Shown here: one piece after another, positions 27,497 to 36,022 of the stretch
Numbering within the stretch: position 1 is the stretch's first letter
How the letters are laid out: every line of letters begins with the position of its first letter
Notes under the pieces: generated by a model
Database searches by the model: none
What the model was told of the DNA's origin: nothing
What the model saw: only the letters and a program-made list of their open reading frames with translations
Translations under genes and position numbers: made by a program
NCBI GenBank assembly: GCA_003818505.1
Contig: RPRI01000024.1
Span: forward strand, 37,407 to 101,406
Direction: 5' to 3'
Source: Desulfobacteraceae bacterium
GTDB lineage: Bacteria; Desulfobacterota; Desulfobacteria; Desulfobacterales; RPRI01
DNA: 64,000 nucleotides

Positions 27497-28512
27497 TACC
27501 CGTTTTCCTGCGTGAATTTTATAAGTGAATCAAGTTTTTTTAAGGCTGCCTGTGAGTCTATAGAAGCTTCAGCAAGAGTTACGCCTTCCTTCAGGTTCTG
27601 CGCTTTGCCGGCTGCCACAAGCGCTGCAGATGCGTTTATAAGTATTATGTTTCTCTTTGGGCTTTTTTCGCCGTTTAAAATACTTCTTGTGATTTCGGCA
27701 TTATCGGCCGGATTTCCTCCCGCAAGATCTCCTGCTTTGGCTGTTTCACCGAAAAACTGTTCCGGATTAATATCATAGGTGCGTATCATGCCGTCGTTTA
27801 ATTCAGAAATTCTCGTCGGAGCACAGACCGAGATTTCATCAAGCCCGTCATGCCCGTGAACTACAAAGGCTCTTTTTACGCTTAAAATGCGTAAAGCCTG
27901 GGCGAACATCTCGGTCAGTTCGGGAGCATAAACGCCAAGAAGCTGGCAGTTTGCCGACGCCGGATTTGTAAGGGGGCCGAGCATATTGAATATGCTTCTT
28001 ATGCCTATCTCCTTTCTTGCCTTTGCCGCATATTTCATGGCTCCGTGATAAAGCGGCGCAAAAAGGAATCCTATTCCGGTTTCACGGACGGCTTCCTCGA
28101 CGATCTCGGGAGCGGTGTCGAGCTTGACGCCGAGAGCTTCTAGAAGGTCGGCGCTTCCGCACTGGCTCGAAACGGAGCGGTTGCCGTGTTTTGCGACTGT
28201 GACACCGCAGCCGGCAACAACAAAGGCGGCAGTTGTTGAAATGTTGAAAGATTTGGCTCCGTCTCCGCCTGTGCCGCAGGTATCGACGACAATCTTTGCC
28301 GATGTCTGTATACGCCGCGCTTTTTTTCGCATTGCGGAAGCCGCTCCTGCCAGTTCCTCAAAAGTCTCTCCCTTCGTGGCAAGGGCTGCCATGAAAGCGC
28401 CTACCTGGGCGTCGGTGATTTCTCCTAAAAAAATGTCGGCTATCATCTGAGCCATTTCGATTTCCGAAAGGTCTTTTCTTGCTATCATCTTCTTTAAATT
28501 TTCTCTAAACAT
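27496..28512 (-). CDS. trpD: Anthranilate phosphoribosyltransferase
   Basis: VDTCGTGGDGAKSFNISTTAAFVVAGCGVTVAKHGNRSVSSQCGSADLLEALG. Confidence 0.97.
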   Translation of the reverse strand: MFRENLKKMIARKDLSEIEMAQMIADIFLGEITDAQVGAFMAALATKGETFEELAGAASAMRKKARRIQTSAKIVVDTCGTGGDGAKSFNISTTAAFVVAGCGVTVAKHGNRSVSSQCGSADLLEALGVKLDTAPEIVEEAVRETGIGFLFAPLYHGAMKYAAKARKEIGIRSIFNMLGPLTNPASANCQLLGVYAPELTEMFAQALRILSVKRAFVVHGHDGLDEISVCAPTRISELNDGMIRTYDINPEQFFGETAKAGDLAGGNPADNAEITRSILNGEKSPKRNIILINASAALVAAGKAQNLKEGVTLAEASIDSQAALKKLDSLIKFTQENG

Positions 28513-28531
28513 GGCTGTATCCTCTCTTTAA

Positions 28532-28636
28532 GAACATCGGACATCGAATATCGAAGTTCGTGGATCGTTATTCGTTGATCGTAAATCGCGGTTTCCAGCA
28601 ACTGATTACCGATCATCGATAACTGATCACTGGTTT
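28532..28636. repeat. Degenerate 7-nt-periodic array, 15 units (upstream of trpD)
   Basis: gaacatc ggacatc gaatatc gaagttc gtggatc gttattc gttgatc gtaaatc gcggttt ccagcaa ctgatta ccgatca tcgataa ctgatca ctggttt; shares a ~47-nt core with 24602-24648. Confidence 0.9.
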
Positions 28637-29230
28637 TTCCCTCTGGCCTTCCGCCTCACGCCTCTCTATTCCATTCAAAAAATTTCTAAGCAGCCGCTTT
28701 CCGACAGAGGTCATTATCGATTCGGGGTGAAACTGTACTCCTTCTGTCTGGTGGCTGTGGTGCCTTATTCCCATTATTTCACCCTCTTCTGATTCGGAGC
28801 TTATTTCAAGTGATGCGGGGAAATTATCCCGCGATACCGCAAGGGAGTGATAGCGCATGGCGTTAAATGGATTTGGGATTCCTTTATAGATTGTTTTTCC
28901 GTCGGAGGTTACCTGCGAGACCTTTCCGTGCATGAGTGTTTTAGCGGAAACGACCGATCCTCCGAAAACAGTTGCTATCGCCTGGTGGCCGAGGCAGACG
29001 CCAAGGACGGGTATCTTGCCGGAAAAATATTTTATGACGGGAATTGATATGCCTGCCGACTCAGGACGACCCGGGCCGGGAGAAATAACTATCCCTGATG
29101 GTTCCATAGCTATAATATCACTCAATGATGCCGCATTATTCCGGACGACCGTGACAGCTGCGCCAAGCTGTTTCAGATACTGGACGAGGTTGTACGTGAA
29201 TGAATCGAAATTATCTATCATCAAAATCAT
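28613..29230 (-). CDS. trpG: Anthranilate synthase component II (glutamine amidotransferase); ORF-track extension to 29323 reads repeat DNA
   Basis: MILMIDNFDSFTYNLVQYLKQLGAAVTVVRNN; VCLGHQAIATVFGG; SD GGAGG before the ATG at 29230. Confidence 0.95.
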   Translation of the reverse strand: MILMIDNFDSFTYNLVQYLKQLGAAVTVVRNNAASLSDIIAMEPSGIVISPGPGRPESAGISIPVIKYFSGKIPVLGVCLGHQAIATVFGGSVVSAKTLMHGKVSQVTSDGKTIYKGIPNPFNAMRYHSLAVSRDNFPASLEISSESEEGEIMGIRHHSHQTEGVQFHPESIMTSVGKRLLRNFLNGIERREAEGQREKPVISYR

Positions 29231-29253
29231 TTCTGATCCTCCGTTAAAGGTCG

Positions 29254-29470
29254 GTGCTGGATATGGGCTTATGCGTACTGCCGGAATCTTTATCCTTTTT
29301 CTGCAACGGCAGCAGATCCGCATCCATTAGATCCAGACAGCCCATAATGGATAAATGCTCACGAAGCCGTGTTTCGTCTCTGCCTGTCCAGATCTTTGTC
29401 GACCATCCGGGGGCGTTGATTATGTTTTTTCATAATTTTCCGGCAGTACGCATAAGCCCATATCCAGCAC
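29254..29470. repeat. 33-bp perfect inverted repeat (29254-29286 / 29438-29470) around a 151-bp centre in the trpE-trpG spacer
   Basis: GTGCTGGATATGGGCTTATGCGTACTGCCGGAA versus its exact reverse complement. Confidence 0.95.
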
Positions 29471-29486
29471 TGACAAATGTAAGTTA

Positions 29487-30968
29487 CTAAAGCTCTCTGT
29501 GCATGAGCTGAAGGGCTTTTTGTATTGCCATTGCCTTGTTTACAGTTTCGGCCAGCTCATGTTCCGGGACTGAATCCGCCACTATTCCTGCCCCGGCCCT
29601 CACCGTCAGCTTTCCGCTTTCGACGCAGGCTGTTCTTATTGTGATCGCCATATCCATGTTTCCGTTAAAGGAAATATACCCCACTGCCCCGCCGTACGGG
29701 CCTCTCGGCTCCTTTTCAAGTTCCGATATTATCTCCATGGCTCTCACTTTTGGTGCGCCGGAGAGGGTGCCTGCCGGAAAAGTCGCCGCAAGCAGATCCC
29801 ACGCGTCGAATTTCTCTTCAAGATCGCAGGTTATGCTTGAAACAAGATGCATTACATGTGAATAGCGTTCAACGATCATGAGATCGGTTACCTGGACGGT
29901 GCCTGTTTCAGCAACCCTTCCAAGATCGTTTCTTCCGAGATCAACTAGCATCAGGTGCTCCGCCCGTTCTTTTTCATCCGAGAGAAGCTCGTCGGCAAGA
30001 GCCCTGTCTTCCTGCTCGCTGTTTCCCCTTTTGCGCGTTCCTGCTATGGGGCGAAGGGTTGCTACCCTGTTTTCAAGCCTCACCATTGTTTCCGGAGAAG
30101 ATCCTACCAGAGCTGTTTCATTCATGTGCATGAAAAAAAGGTATGGAGAAGGATTTATGTATCTCTGCGCCCGGTAAAGGACCCACAGGTCAGGAGCATC
30201 ATCGCATATGAAGGGCTGGGATATGACTGCCTGGATAATATCCCCGGCCTTGATATATTCTTTTGTCCTGCGGACATGTTCCAGAAAAAGTTCAGGCTTC
30301 TGCTTCGCATAAAGGGAAAGTCCGCCGCCGGACGGGGTTGTATGGTTAAAGGAAACATTTTTTTTCATCTTTTCAAGCATTGCATCAATCCGGACCTTCG
30401 ATGTTCCATAAGATTTATCATGATCATTTTCATCATCAGTAAAGGATATGCTTATCGCAAGAAGAGTGTTGCGGATGTTGTCGAATATTATCACCTCATC
30501 AGGTATGATAAAATGCGCAAGCGGTTTATTTTCATCTATTATGCACGGGACAGGCTCGAAAAATGAAACCATCTCGTATGTGAGATAACCCACCATTCCG
30601 CCCCAGAAACGGGGAAGGCCGGGCAATGATGCAGGCCGGTAATCCTTCATGAGATCTTTTAAAACATCAAGCGGTTTTCCTTCATGGGGAATTTTTTCAA
30701 CAGTTCCGTTTTTTCTGACTTCGACGTGCTTTTGGAATACAAGGATATGTTTCCGGGCGGATGTGCCGAGAAAACTGTATCTCCCCCACCTTTCGCCGCC
30801 TTCAACACTTTCAAAAAGAAAAACCGGTCCTTTGCCGTCATAAAATTTGTGCAGTAATGAAACAGGAGTTTCGGTATCGGCCAGTATCTCTATGCAAAGA
30901 GGCACGACATTGCTTTTTTCAGCAAGCCTGCAAAATTCATTTTTATCCGGAAATTGATTCAGGAGCAT
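29487..30968 (-). CDS. trpE: Anthranilate synthase component I
   Basis: TPVSLLHKFYDGKGPVFLFESVEGGERWGRYSFLG; PFMHMNE..LVGSSPETMVRLENRVATLRPIAGTRKRG. Confidence 0.96.
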   Translation of the reverse strand: MLLNQFPDKNEFCRLAEKSNVVPLCIEILADTETPVSLLHKFYDGKGPVFLFESVEGGERWGRYSFLGTSARKHILVFQKHVEVRKNGTVEKIPHEGKPLDVLKDLMKDYRPASLPGLPRFWGGMVGYLTYEMVSFFEPVPCIIDENKPLAHFIIPDEVIIFDNIRNTLLAISISFTDDENDHDKSYGTSKVRIDAMLEKMKKNVSFNHTTPSGGGLSLYAKQKPELFLEHVRRTKEYIKAGDIIQAVISQPFICDDAPDLWVLYRAQRYINPSPYLFFMHMNETALVGSSPETMVRLENRVATLRPIAGTRKRGNSEQEDRALADELLSDEKERAEHLMLVDLGRNDLGRVAETGTVQVTDLMIVERYSHVMHLVSSITCDLEEKFDAWDLLAATFPAGTLSGAPKVRAMEIISELEKEPRGPYGGAVGYISFNGNMDMAITIRTACVESGKLTVRAGAGIVADSVPEHELAETVNKAMAIQKALQLMHREL

Positions 30969-30994
30969 GGAAATTTTTTCCTCTTCGTGATCTT

Positions 30995-31138
30995 AGAAGT
31001 CATTTCAAAACCCCGTCTGAGGTCTGATAGCCGTGTTGCAAGCCTCTTCAAAATTCTCACATACTACCGTGTATGCTGCGCTTTTTCATCGGCTTGCGCC
31101 TTGCTCTCAAACCTGATACAAGGTTTTGAAATGACTTC
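30995..31138. mobile_element. MITE-like palindromic element, copy 1
   Basis: AGAAGTCATTTCAAAACC...GGTTTTGAAATGACTTC terminal inverted repeats; near-identical copy at 63856-64000. Confidence 0.8.
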
Positions 31139-31173
31139 AAGTTAATAAAATGTCGCATTTTAATAAGTTGCCA

Positions 31174-31208
31174 TAAAAAAAGGGCCGCGGATTTTTCCAC
31201 GACCCTTT
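31174..31208 (-). terminator. trp attenuator terminator (3:4 stem) with U tract
   Basis: Minus strand AGGGTCGTGG-aaaaat-CCGCGGCCCT followed by TTTTTT. Confidence 0.85.
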
Positions 31209-31218
31209 TAAAAGCAAG

Positions 31219-31252
31219 AAAGGACCGCGGGCATTAAAAAAGATTTGCCCGC
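31219..31252 (-). promoter_or_regulatory. trp leader alternative RNA stems (1:2 GCGGGCA/TGCCCGC; 2:3 CCGCGGTCCTTT/AAAGGGTCGTGG with G-U pairs)
   Basis: Complementarity read directly on the minus strand. Confidence 0.7.
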
Positions 31253-31278
31253 TATCCTTTTATTTTTTTATCATTATA

Positions 31279-31380
31279 TTATCTTAATAAGGTTCTGCCG
31301 GCAAGTCCCTGGATATAGGCCCGCCAACACCAAACCCTGATTCCGTATTCTCCGATTGTATTGTCGAAAAGTTTATTCAT
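31279..31380 (-). CDS. trpL: trp operon leader peptide, 33 aa, contains W-C-W (in-frame upstream ATG at 31392 possible)
   Basis: MNKLFDNTIGEYGIRVWCWRAYIQGLAGRTLLR*; precedes attenuator and trpE. Confidence 0.8.
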   Translation of the reverse strand: MNKLFDNTIGEYGIRVWCWRAYIQGLAGRTLLR

Positions 31381-31412
31381 AAAATTTTCCATCCAAAAAA
31401 TATTTTAAAACA

Positions 31413-31441
31413 TATTTATACGGAGTTTGTCTTTTTGTCAA
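31413..31441 (-). promoter_or_regulatory. Candidate sigma-70 promoter of the trp operon
   Basis: TTGACA - 17 nt - TAAATA on the minus strand, upstream of the leader peptide. Confidence 0.6.
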
Positions 31442-31636
31442 TAATTTTTATGGCCGAAATTTTATGTCAAACAGTGGGATATTAGTTTAATAAACGATAC
31501 AGGATGGCATAAACAAAACTATATTCTCATAACAAATAAGGTTTACTGTCCGAATGTATTATGATATTAAAACAGAAAAAGTCGAATTTATCAGCACTTA
31601 TAATTCTCCCGTCAATAATGCAAAAGGAAGCATCCA

Positions 31637-32410
31637 ATGATAACTAAACCACCATTGAGATCCTTTTTTACTGTGCTGGAATTTGCCCTGATCTTCCTTC
31701 TTGTCCTTCCTGCTGTAAGTTTTGGTCAAAATAAGCGGTTAATCATGGTAACCGAACAATGGCCGCCATTCAGAATGAATGATGTAAACAGCCCATCCGG
31801 ATTCCGGGGAATAGATATAGATATAACCAATAAACTTTCTGAAACACTTGGAATCACAATTGAAATTCAACGTCATCCATGGGCCAGGGCGCTGGAACTG
31901 ATGCGGAACGGTCAGGCTGATATGGTAACAGGCACAGCTTTTACCCCCGAAAGGGAAACTTTTATGCATTATATCCCGGTTAGTTATTATTCTGTTCGTC
32001 CGGTTTTTTATACCCAAAAAGGAAAAGGGAAGCTGATTAAATCTTATGAGGACCTCTATGGCCCATCCGTCGGATATTCATTGAATTCCGCATACTTTGA
32101 GCCTTTCAATTCGGATTCCAAAATTAACAAGGTTGGTATTTCCACGGAAGTCCAGCTGTTGCAGATTCTGGCTCTTGGAAGGATCAATATAACTATCGGA
32201 ACCGACCCGAACATTTCCTACGATGTTGCCCGCCTTGGATACCGGGATGTTCTGGAACCAACGACTTATCAACCGCCGAACAAAACCGAGCTGTTTATTG
32301 CCCTGTCCCGGAAATCCGGGGCGATGGATTTAGCGCAGGAGATTGAACAGGCGCTTCGCCGATTAATGACCGATGGCTCCATCGACAAAATTATCAAGGA
32401 ATACAGGTAG
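31637..32410 (+). CDS. Extracellular solute-binding protein family 3 (SBP_bac_3)
   Basis: Signal peptide; TEQWPPFRMNDVNSPSGFRGIDIDITNKLSETLGITIEIQRHPWARALELMRNGQADMVTGTAFTPER. Confidence 0.85.
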   Translation: MITKPPLRSFFTVLEFALIFLLVLPAVSFGQNKRLIMVTEQWPPFRMNDVNSPSGFRGIDIDITNKLSETLGITIEIQRHPWARALELMRNGQADMVTGTAFTPERETFMHYIPVSYYSVRPVFYTQKGKGKLIKSYEDLYGPSVGYSLNSAYFEPFNSDSKINKVGISTEVQLLQILALGRINITIGTDPNISYDVARLGYRDVLEPTTYQPPNKTELFIALSRKSGAMDLAQEIEQALRRLMTDGSIDKIIKEYR

Positions 32411-32414
32411 TGCA

Positions 32415-35400
32415 ATGGAAACAAAATCCCGGAGCTTATTAAACGAGATCCAATTTTTCATAATTCTCATTTCTATGGTTATCGTTATCTTAATGGTGGG
32501 AGTCTCCCTTTATATTGTTTCCTATAAAATGCTCGTGGATCTCAGGGCCCGTTCTTTAGCCACTGCCAACGAGATGGAGGCATTTCTGGAACACCCGCTT
32601 TATGTGGTAGACGACGAACAGGCGGTGCGCATTGCCGAGACCTTCCTCTCCTCTGGAAAAATCTCCGGGATAATCCTTGAGTCGACGGCTAACGGCATAC
32701 TGCTCTCCAAAACTACCGGCAAAGACTCCCTGAAGATTCCGAAGATTTCCAGGAGCATCCGCCGGAAAGGATTGTCGCTGGGAAAAATCACTATTACGTT
32801 CAGCGATGAGGAGATCATCCGCACACAGGCACGTTTTGTGGTAATCTTCCTTGTAATAATTATTTCGGTGCTTCTGGCCAATTTTGTGGCCAACCGGTAT
32901 CTTATTACCCGAAAGGTAAGACGGCCATTTAGTAATATTGTCCAGGCGATCCGGAATATTGCTGAGGGGAATTACAAGACACTGATTGATCCGACTCCAT
33001 ACCGTGATGTCAACATCCTGGTTAACCTCTTCAACGATATGGCAGGCAAGATTAACCTGAAGAATCAGGAGCAGCAAAAAATCGAAAAGGCGCTTAGGGA
33101 AAGCGAGGAGCGATATCTTCAGATTGCCCGATGTGTTCCTGACGTAATTTGGATCATGGATTTAACGGGCCGGTTTTCTTATGTCAATTCAGCCGTAGAG
33201 CGCACTCACGGCTGGACTGTAGAGGAGTGGCTTAAACTCAACTACAGGGATGTTGTTACCCCGCAACAAGCTGTAAAAGATGCGGCAAGCATCGAAGAAG
33301 TTCTTATGAAATCGAAAGCGCCGCAGTATGACCATAATTTGATTCGCACTTATGATTCGGAAGAACTGCGTAAGGACGGTTCCTCTTTTTGGGCCGAGAT
33401 TTCCGCTGTTTTTCTCTGGTCGGACGATGGTAAACCAATCGGAATTATAGGAATTACGCGTGATGTTACCGCGCGTAAGCAAGCCGAAGAAAAGCTCAAA
33501 AGAAGTGAGGAGCGGATGCGCCTCTTTTTCGAGCGTCAGCTTGTCGGCATGGCGATAACTTCGCCGGAAAAGGGGTGGCTGCAGGTAAACGACAAGCTGA
33601 GCCGTATGCTTGGCTATTCACCTGAAGAATTGTTCCGTCTGACCTGGGCGGAGTTGACGCATCCGGAGGATCTTGCTGCTGATGTGGCTCAGTTCGACCG
33701 GCTTCTTCCCGGCGAGATTGAAGAGTATTCCCTAGAGAAGAGGTTCATCCGGAAGGATGGTGCCGTGATTTTCACCAACCTCTCTGTAGGTTGTGTGAGA
33801 CTTCCCGATGGCTCTTTGGATTACGTTTTAGCGCTGCTGGAAGATATCACCATACGTAAGCGGGCTGAAGAAGCGCTGATGGCTGAACGCCAGTATCTGA
33901 TTGACATCATCGATTTTCTGCCGGACGCCACCTTTGTCATTGATTCCGAGCGGAGGGTTGTTGCCTGGAACCGAGCTGCTGAGGAGATGACAGGCGTGAA
34001 AAGAGATGAGTTGCTCGGTAAGGGAGGGTACGCGTACGCAGTGCCTTTCTTTGGAGAACCCTGCCCCATCCTGATAGATCTCCTCGATCTTCCTGATGAA
34101 GAGAGGGAGAAGTTCTATAAATACATCAAGCGTTCGGGTCCGTCGATCTACGCCGAGTCTTTTATGCAGCGTCTGAATGGGGGCCGGGGCGCTCATCTTT
34201 GGGGTGTTGCGGCCCCGCTCTACGATCGATACGGTACCCGCACCGGAGCTATCGAGGTGATTCGCGATGTCACCGAACACAAACTGGCAGAGGAAGAAAG
34301 AATTCGGCTCCAGACTCAACTAATGCAGTCACAGAAGATGGAAGCCATAGGACAGCTGGCTGGTGGTGTGGCGCACGATTTTAATAACATGCTTAACATT
34401 ATACTCGGGTATTCCCAGATGGCACTGACAAAGATCGATAAATCCAGCCCGCTTCATGCAGACATTCAGGAAATCGCCTCTGCCGGAAAACACTCCGCGG
34501 ATCTGGTAAGGCAGCTTCTGGCATTTGCCCGGAAGCAGACGATTACCCCGAAATTGCTGGACTTAAATGATACCGTAGCCGGAATGCTAAATATGCTTCG
34601 GAAGCTGATCGGTGAAGATATCGATCTGCTCTGGATGCCAGCCCCAAATCTTTGGCTTATAAAGATGGATCCAGCTCAGGTTAACCAGATTGTTGCCAAC
34701 CTGACTATAAACGCGCGTGACTCGATCTCCGGAGTCGGTAAAATTACAATCGAAACGGGCAAGGCTATATTTGATATGGCGTATTGCGCCAAGCATGCTG
34801 GCGCCGAACCCGGACATTATATAATGCTTGCGGTCAGCGACAACGGCTGCGGCATGGACAAAGATACGCTGGGGAAAATTTTTGAGCCTTTTTTCACCAC
34901 AAAGGAGTTAGGAAAGGGGACAGGTTTGGGACTTGCCACTGTTTATGGTATTGTTAAGCAGAACAAAGGGTTTATCGATGTTTACAGCGAGCCCGGAAAG
35001 GGCACAGCATTCAAGATCTTCATTCCTATGCATGGAAAAGAGGGGATTATAATTGACGAACCAAGGCTGCAGACAGAACCTCTGACAGGCACAGAGACGG
35101 TGCTGCTGGTTGAAGATGATGAGGCACTCCTGAAAATGGCTAAGATTATGCTCGAAGAACTTGGTTATACAGTGCTTATGTCCTGTACACCGGGAGAGGC
35201 GATCCGATTGGCCGGGGAGCACGCAGGTGAGATTCATCTGATGTTGACAGACGTAATTATGCCGGAGATGAGCGGGCGGGATCTTCAAAAACGGATCTGC
35301 ACCATAAGGCCGGATATGAAATATCTGTTCATGTCCGGGCATACTGCAAACGTGATCGCCCAACGCGGAATCTTAGATAAAAGCGTCAACTTTCTCCAAA

Positions 35401-35459
35401 AGCCGTTTTCCATAAAAGAACTAGCCGCAAAGGTGAGCGAAGCACTGGGAAGAGGATAA
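32415..35459 (+). CDS. Multi-PAS hybrid sensor histidine kinase with C-terminal receiver domain
   Basis: Two TM segments and HAMP, three PAS domains, GGVAHDFNNMLNIILGYSQMAL H-box, C-terminal ETVLLVEDDEALLKMAKIML..DVIMPEMSG. Confidence 0.9.
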   Translation: METKSRSLLNEIQFFIILISMVIVILMVGVSLYIVSYKMLVDLRARSLATANEMEAFLEHPLYVVDDEQAVRIAETFLSSGKISGIILESTANGILLSKTTGKDSLKIPKISRSIRRKGLSLGKITITFSDEEIIRTQARFVVIFLVIIISVLLANFVANRYLITRKVRRPFSNIVQAIRNIAEGNYKTLIDPTPYRDVNILVNLFNDMAGKINLKNQEQQKIEKALRESEERYLQIARCVPDVIWIMDLTGRFSYVNSAVERTHGWTVEEWLKLNYRDVVTPQQAVKDAASIEEVLMKSKAPQYDHNLIRTYDSEELRKDGSSFWAEISAVFLWSDDGKPIGIIGITRDVTARKQAEEKLKRSEERMRLFFERQLVGMAITSPEKGWLQVNDKLSRMLGYSPEELFRLTWAELTHPEDLAADVAQFDRLLPGEIEEYSLEKRFIRKDGAVIFTNLSVGCVRLPDGSLDYVLALLEDITIRKRAEEALMAERQYLIDIIDFLPDATFVIDSERRVVAWNRAAEEMTGVKRDELLGKGGYAYAVPFFGEPCPILIDLLDLPDEEREKFYKYIKRSGPSIYAESFMQRLNGGRGAHLWGVAAPLYDRYGTRTGAIEVIRDVTEHKLAEEERIRLQTQLMQSQKMEAIGQLAGGVAHDFNNMLNIILGYSQMALTKIDKSSPLHADIQEIASAGKHSADLVRQLLAFARKQTITPKLLDLNDTVAGMLNMLRKLIGEDIDLLWMPAPNLWLIKMDPAQVNQIVANLTINARDSISGVGKITIETGKAIFDMAYCAKHAGAEPGHYIMLAVSDNGCGMDKDTLGKIFEPFFTTKELGKGTGLGLATVYGIVKQNKGFIDVYSEPGKGTAFKIFIPMHGKEGIIIDEPRLQTEPLTGTETVLLVEDDEALLKMAKIMLEELGYTVLMSCTPGEAIRLAGEHAGEIHLMLTDVIMPEMSGRDLQKRICTIRPDMKYLFMSGHTANVIAQRGILDKSVNFLQKPFSIKELAAKVSEALGRG

Positions 35460-35517
35460 GCTTTGGCATCAACTATCTATGGCCAACGCACAACTGATAT
35501 AAAAAGGAGATCCTCCG

Positions 35518-35943
35518 ATGGCAGATGAGATAATAAAAAAGTATGGTAAGAGGGTTGGATATACTGATGCGGAAATGGAAAAATTTTATGAAGGCGGGCA
35601 CAGGATAAGGCATTTGAAACGCCTTGCCGAATCAGCGCCTCTTTACACCATAGAAGCAGAGGTTGTGAAATCCCGCAATTGTAACTCCGGCCATGTGGAA
35701 GGCCAGAGACTTTTTCTCGATATTGACGGTAATTTGCTGACCAAACTGTGCCCGAAAAAAATGTGCGTATATCTTGTTGCCCAGCTTGTTATTCCCGTCG
35801 CACAGATAAACGAACGACTGAGCGAAGGCCATGACCCGAAAGACTTTCACTTCATGCGGTATGTGAGGTGTCCGGACGTCGGTGTGGAGTGTCTTGGATA
35901 CGGCGATGTTATGCTGAAGGTGAGTGTTGTTCCGCGCGTATAA
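35518..35943 (+). CDS. TIGR04076-family conserved protein
   Basis: VVKSRNCNSGHVEGQRLFLDIDGNLLTKLCPKKMCVYLVAQL; recalled family signature. Confidence 0.6.
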   Translation: MADEIIKKYGKRVGYTDAEMEKFYEGGHRIRHLKRLAESAPLYTIEAEVVKSRNCNSGHVEGQRLFLDIDGNLLTKLCPKKMCVYLVAQLVIPVAQINERLSEGHDPKDFHFMRYVRCPDVGVECLGYGDVMLKVSVVPRV

Positions 35944-36022
35944 TGAAGGCAAAGACCGGCCTCAAATTAACATGAATCAGGAGTTAAGCTGTTTGTGCGA
36001 TGGACTTGGAATGTAAGAGACA

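Noticed and set aside
29231-29323. N-terminal extension MRICCRCRKRIKIPAVRISPYPAPTFNGGSE of trpG in the ORF track
   Set aside because: Reads through the inverted-repeat element; the true start is MILMIDNFDSFTYN with a GGAGG ribosome-binding site.
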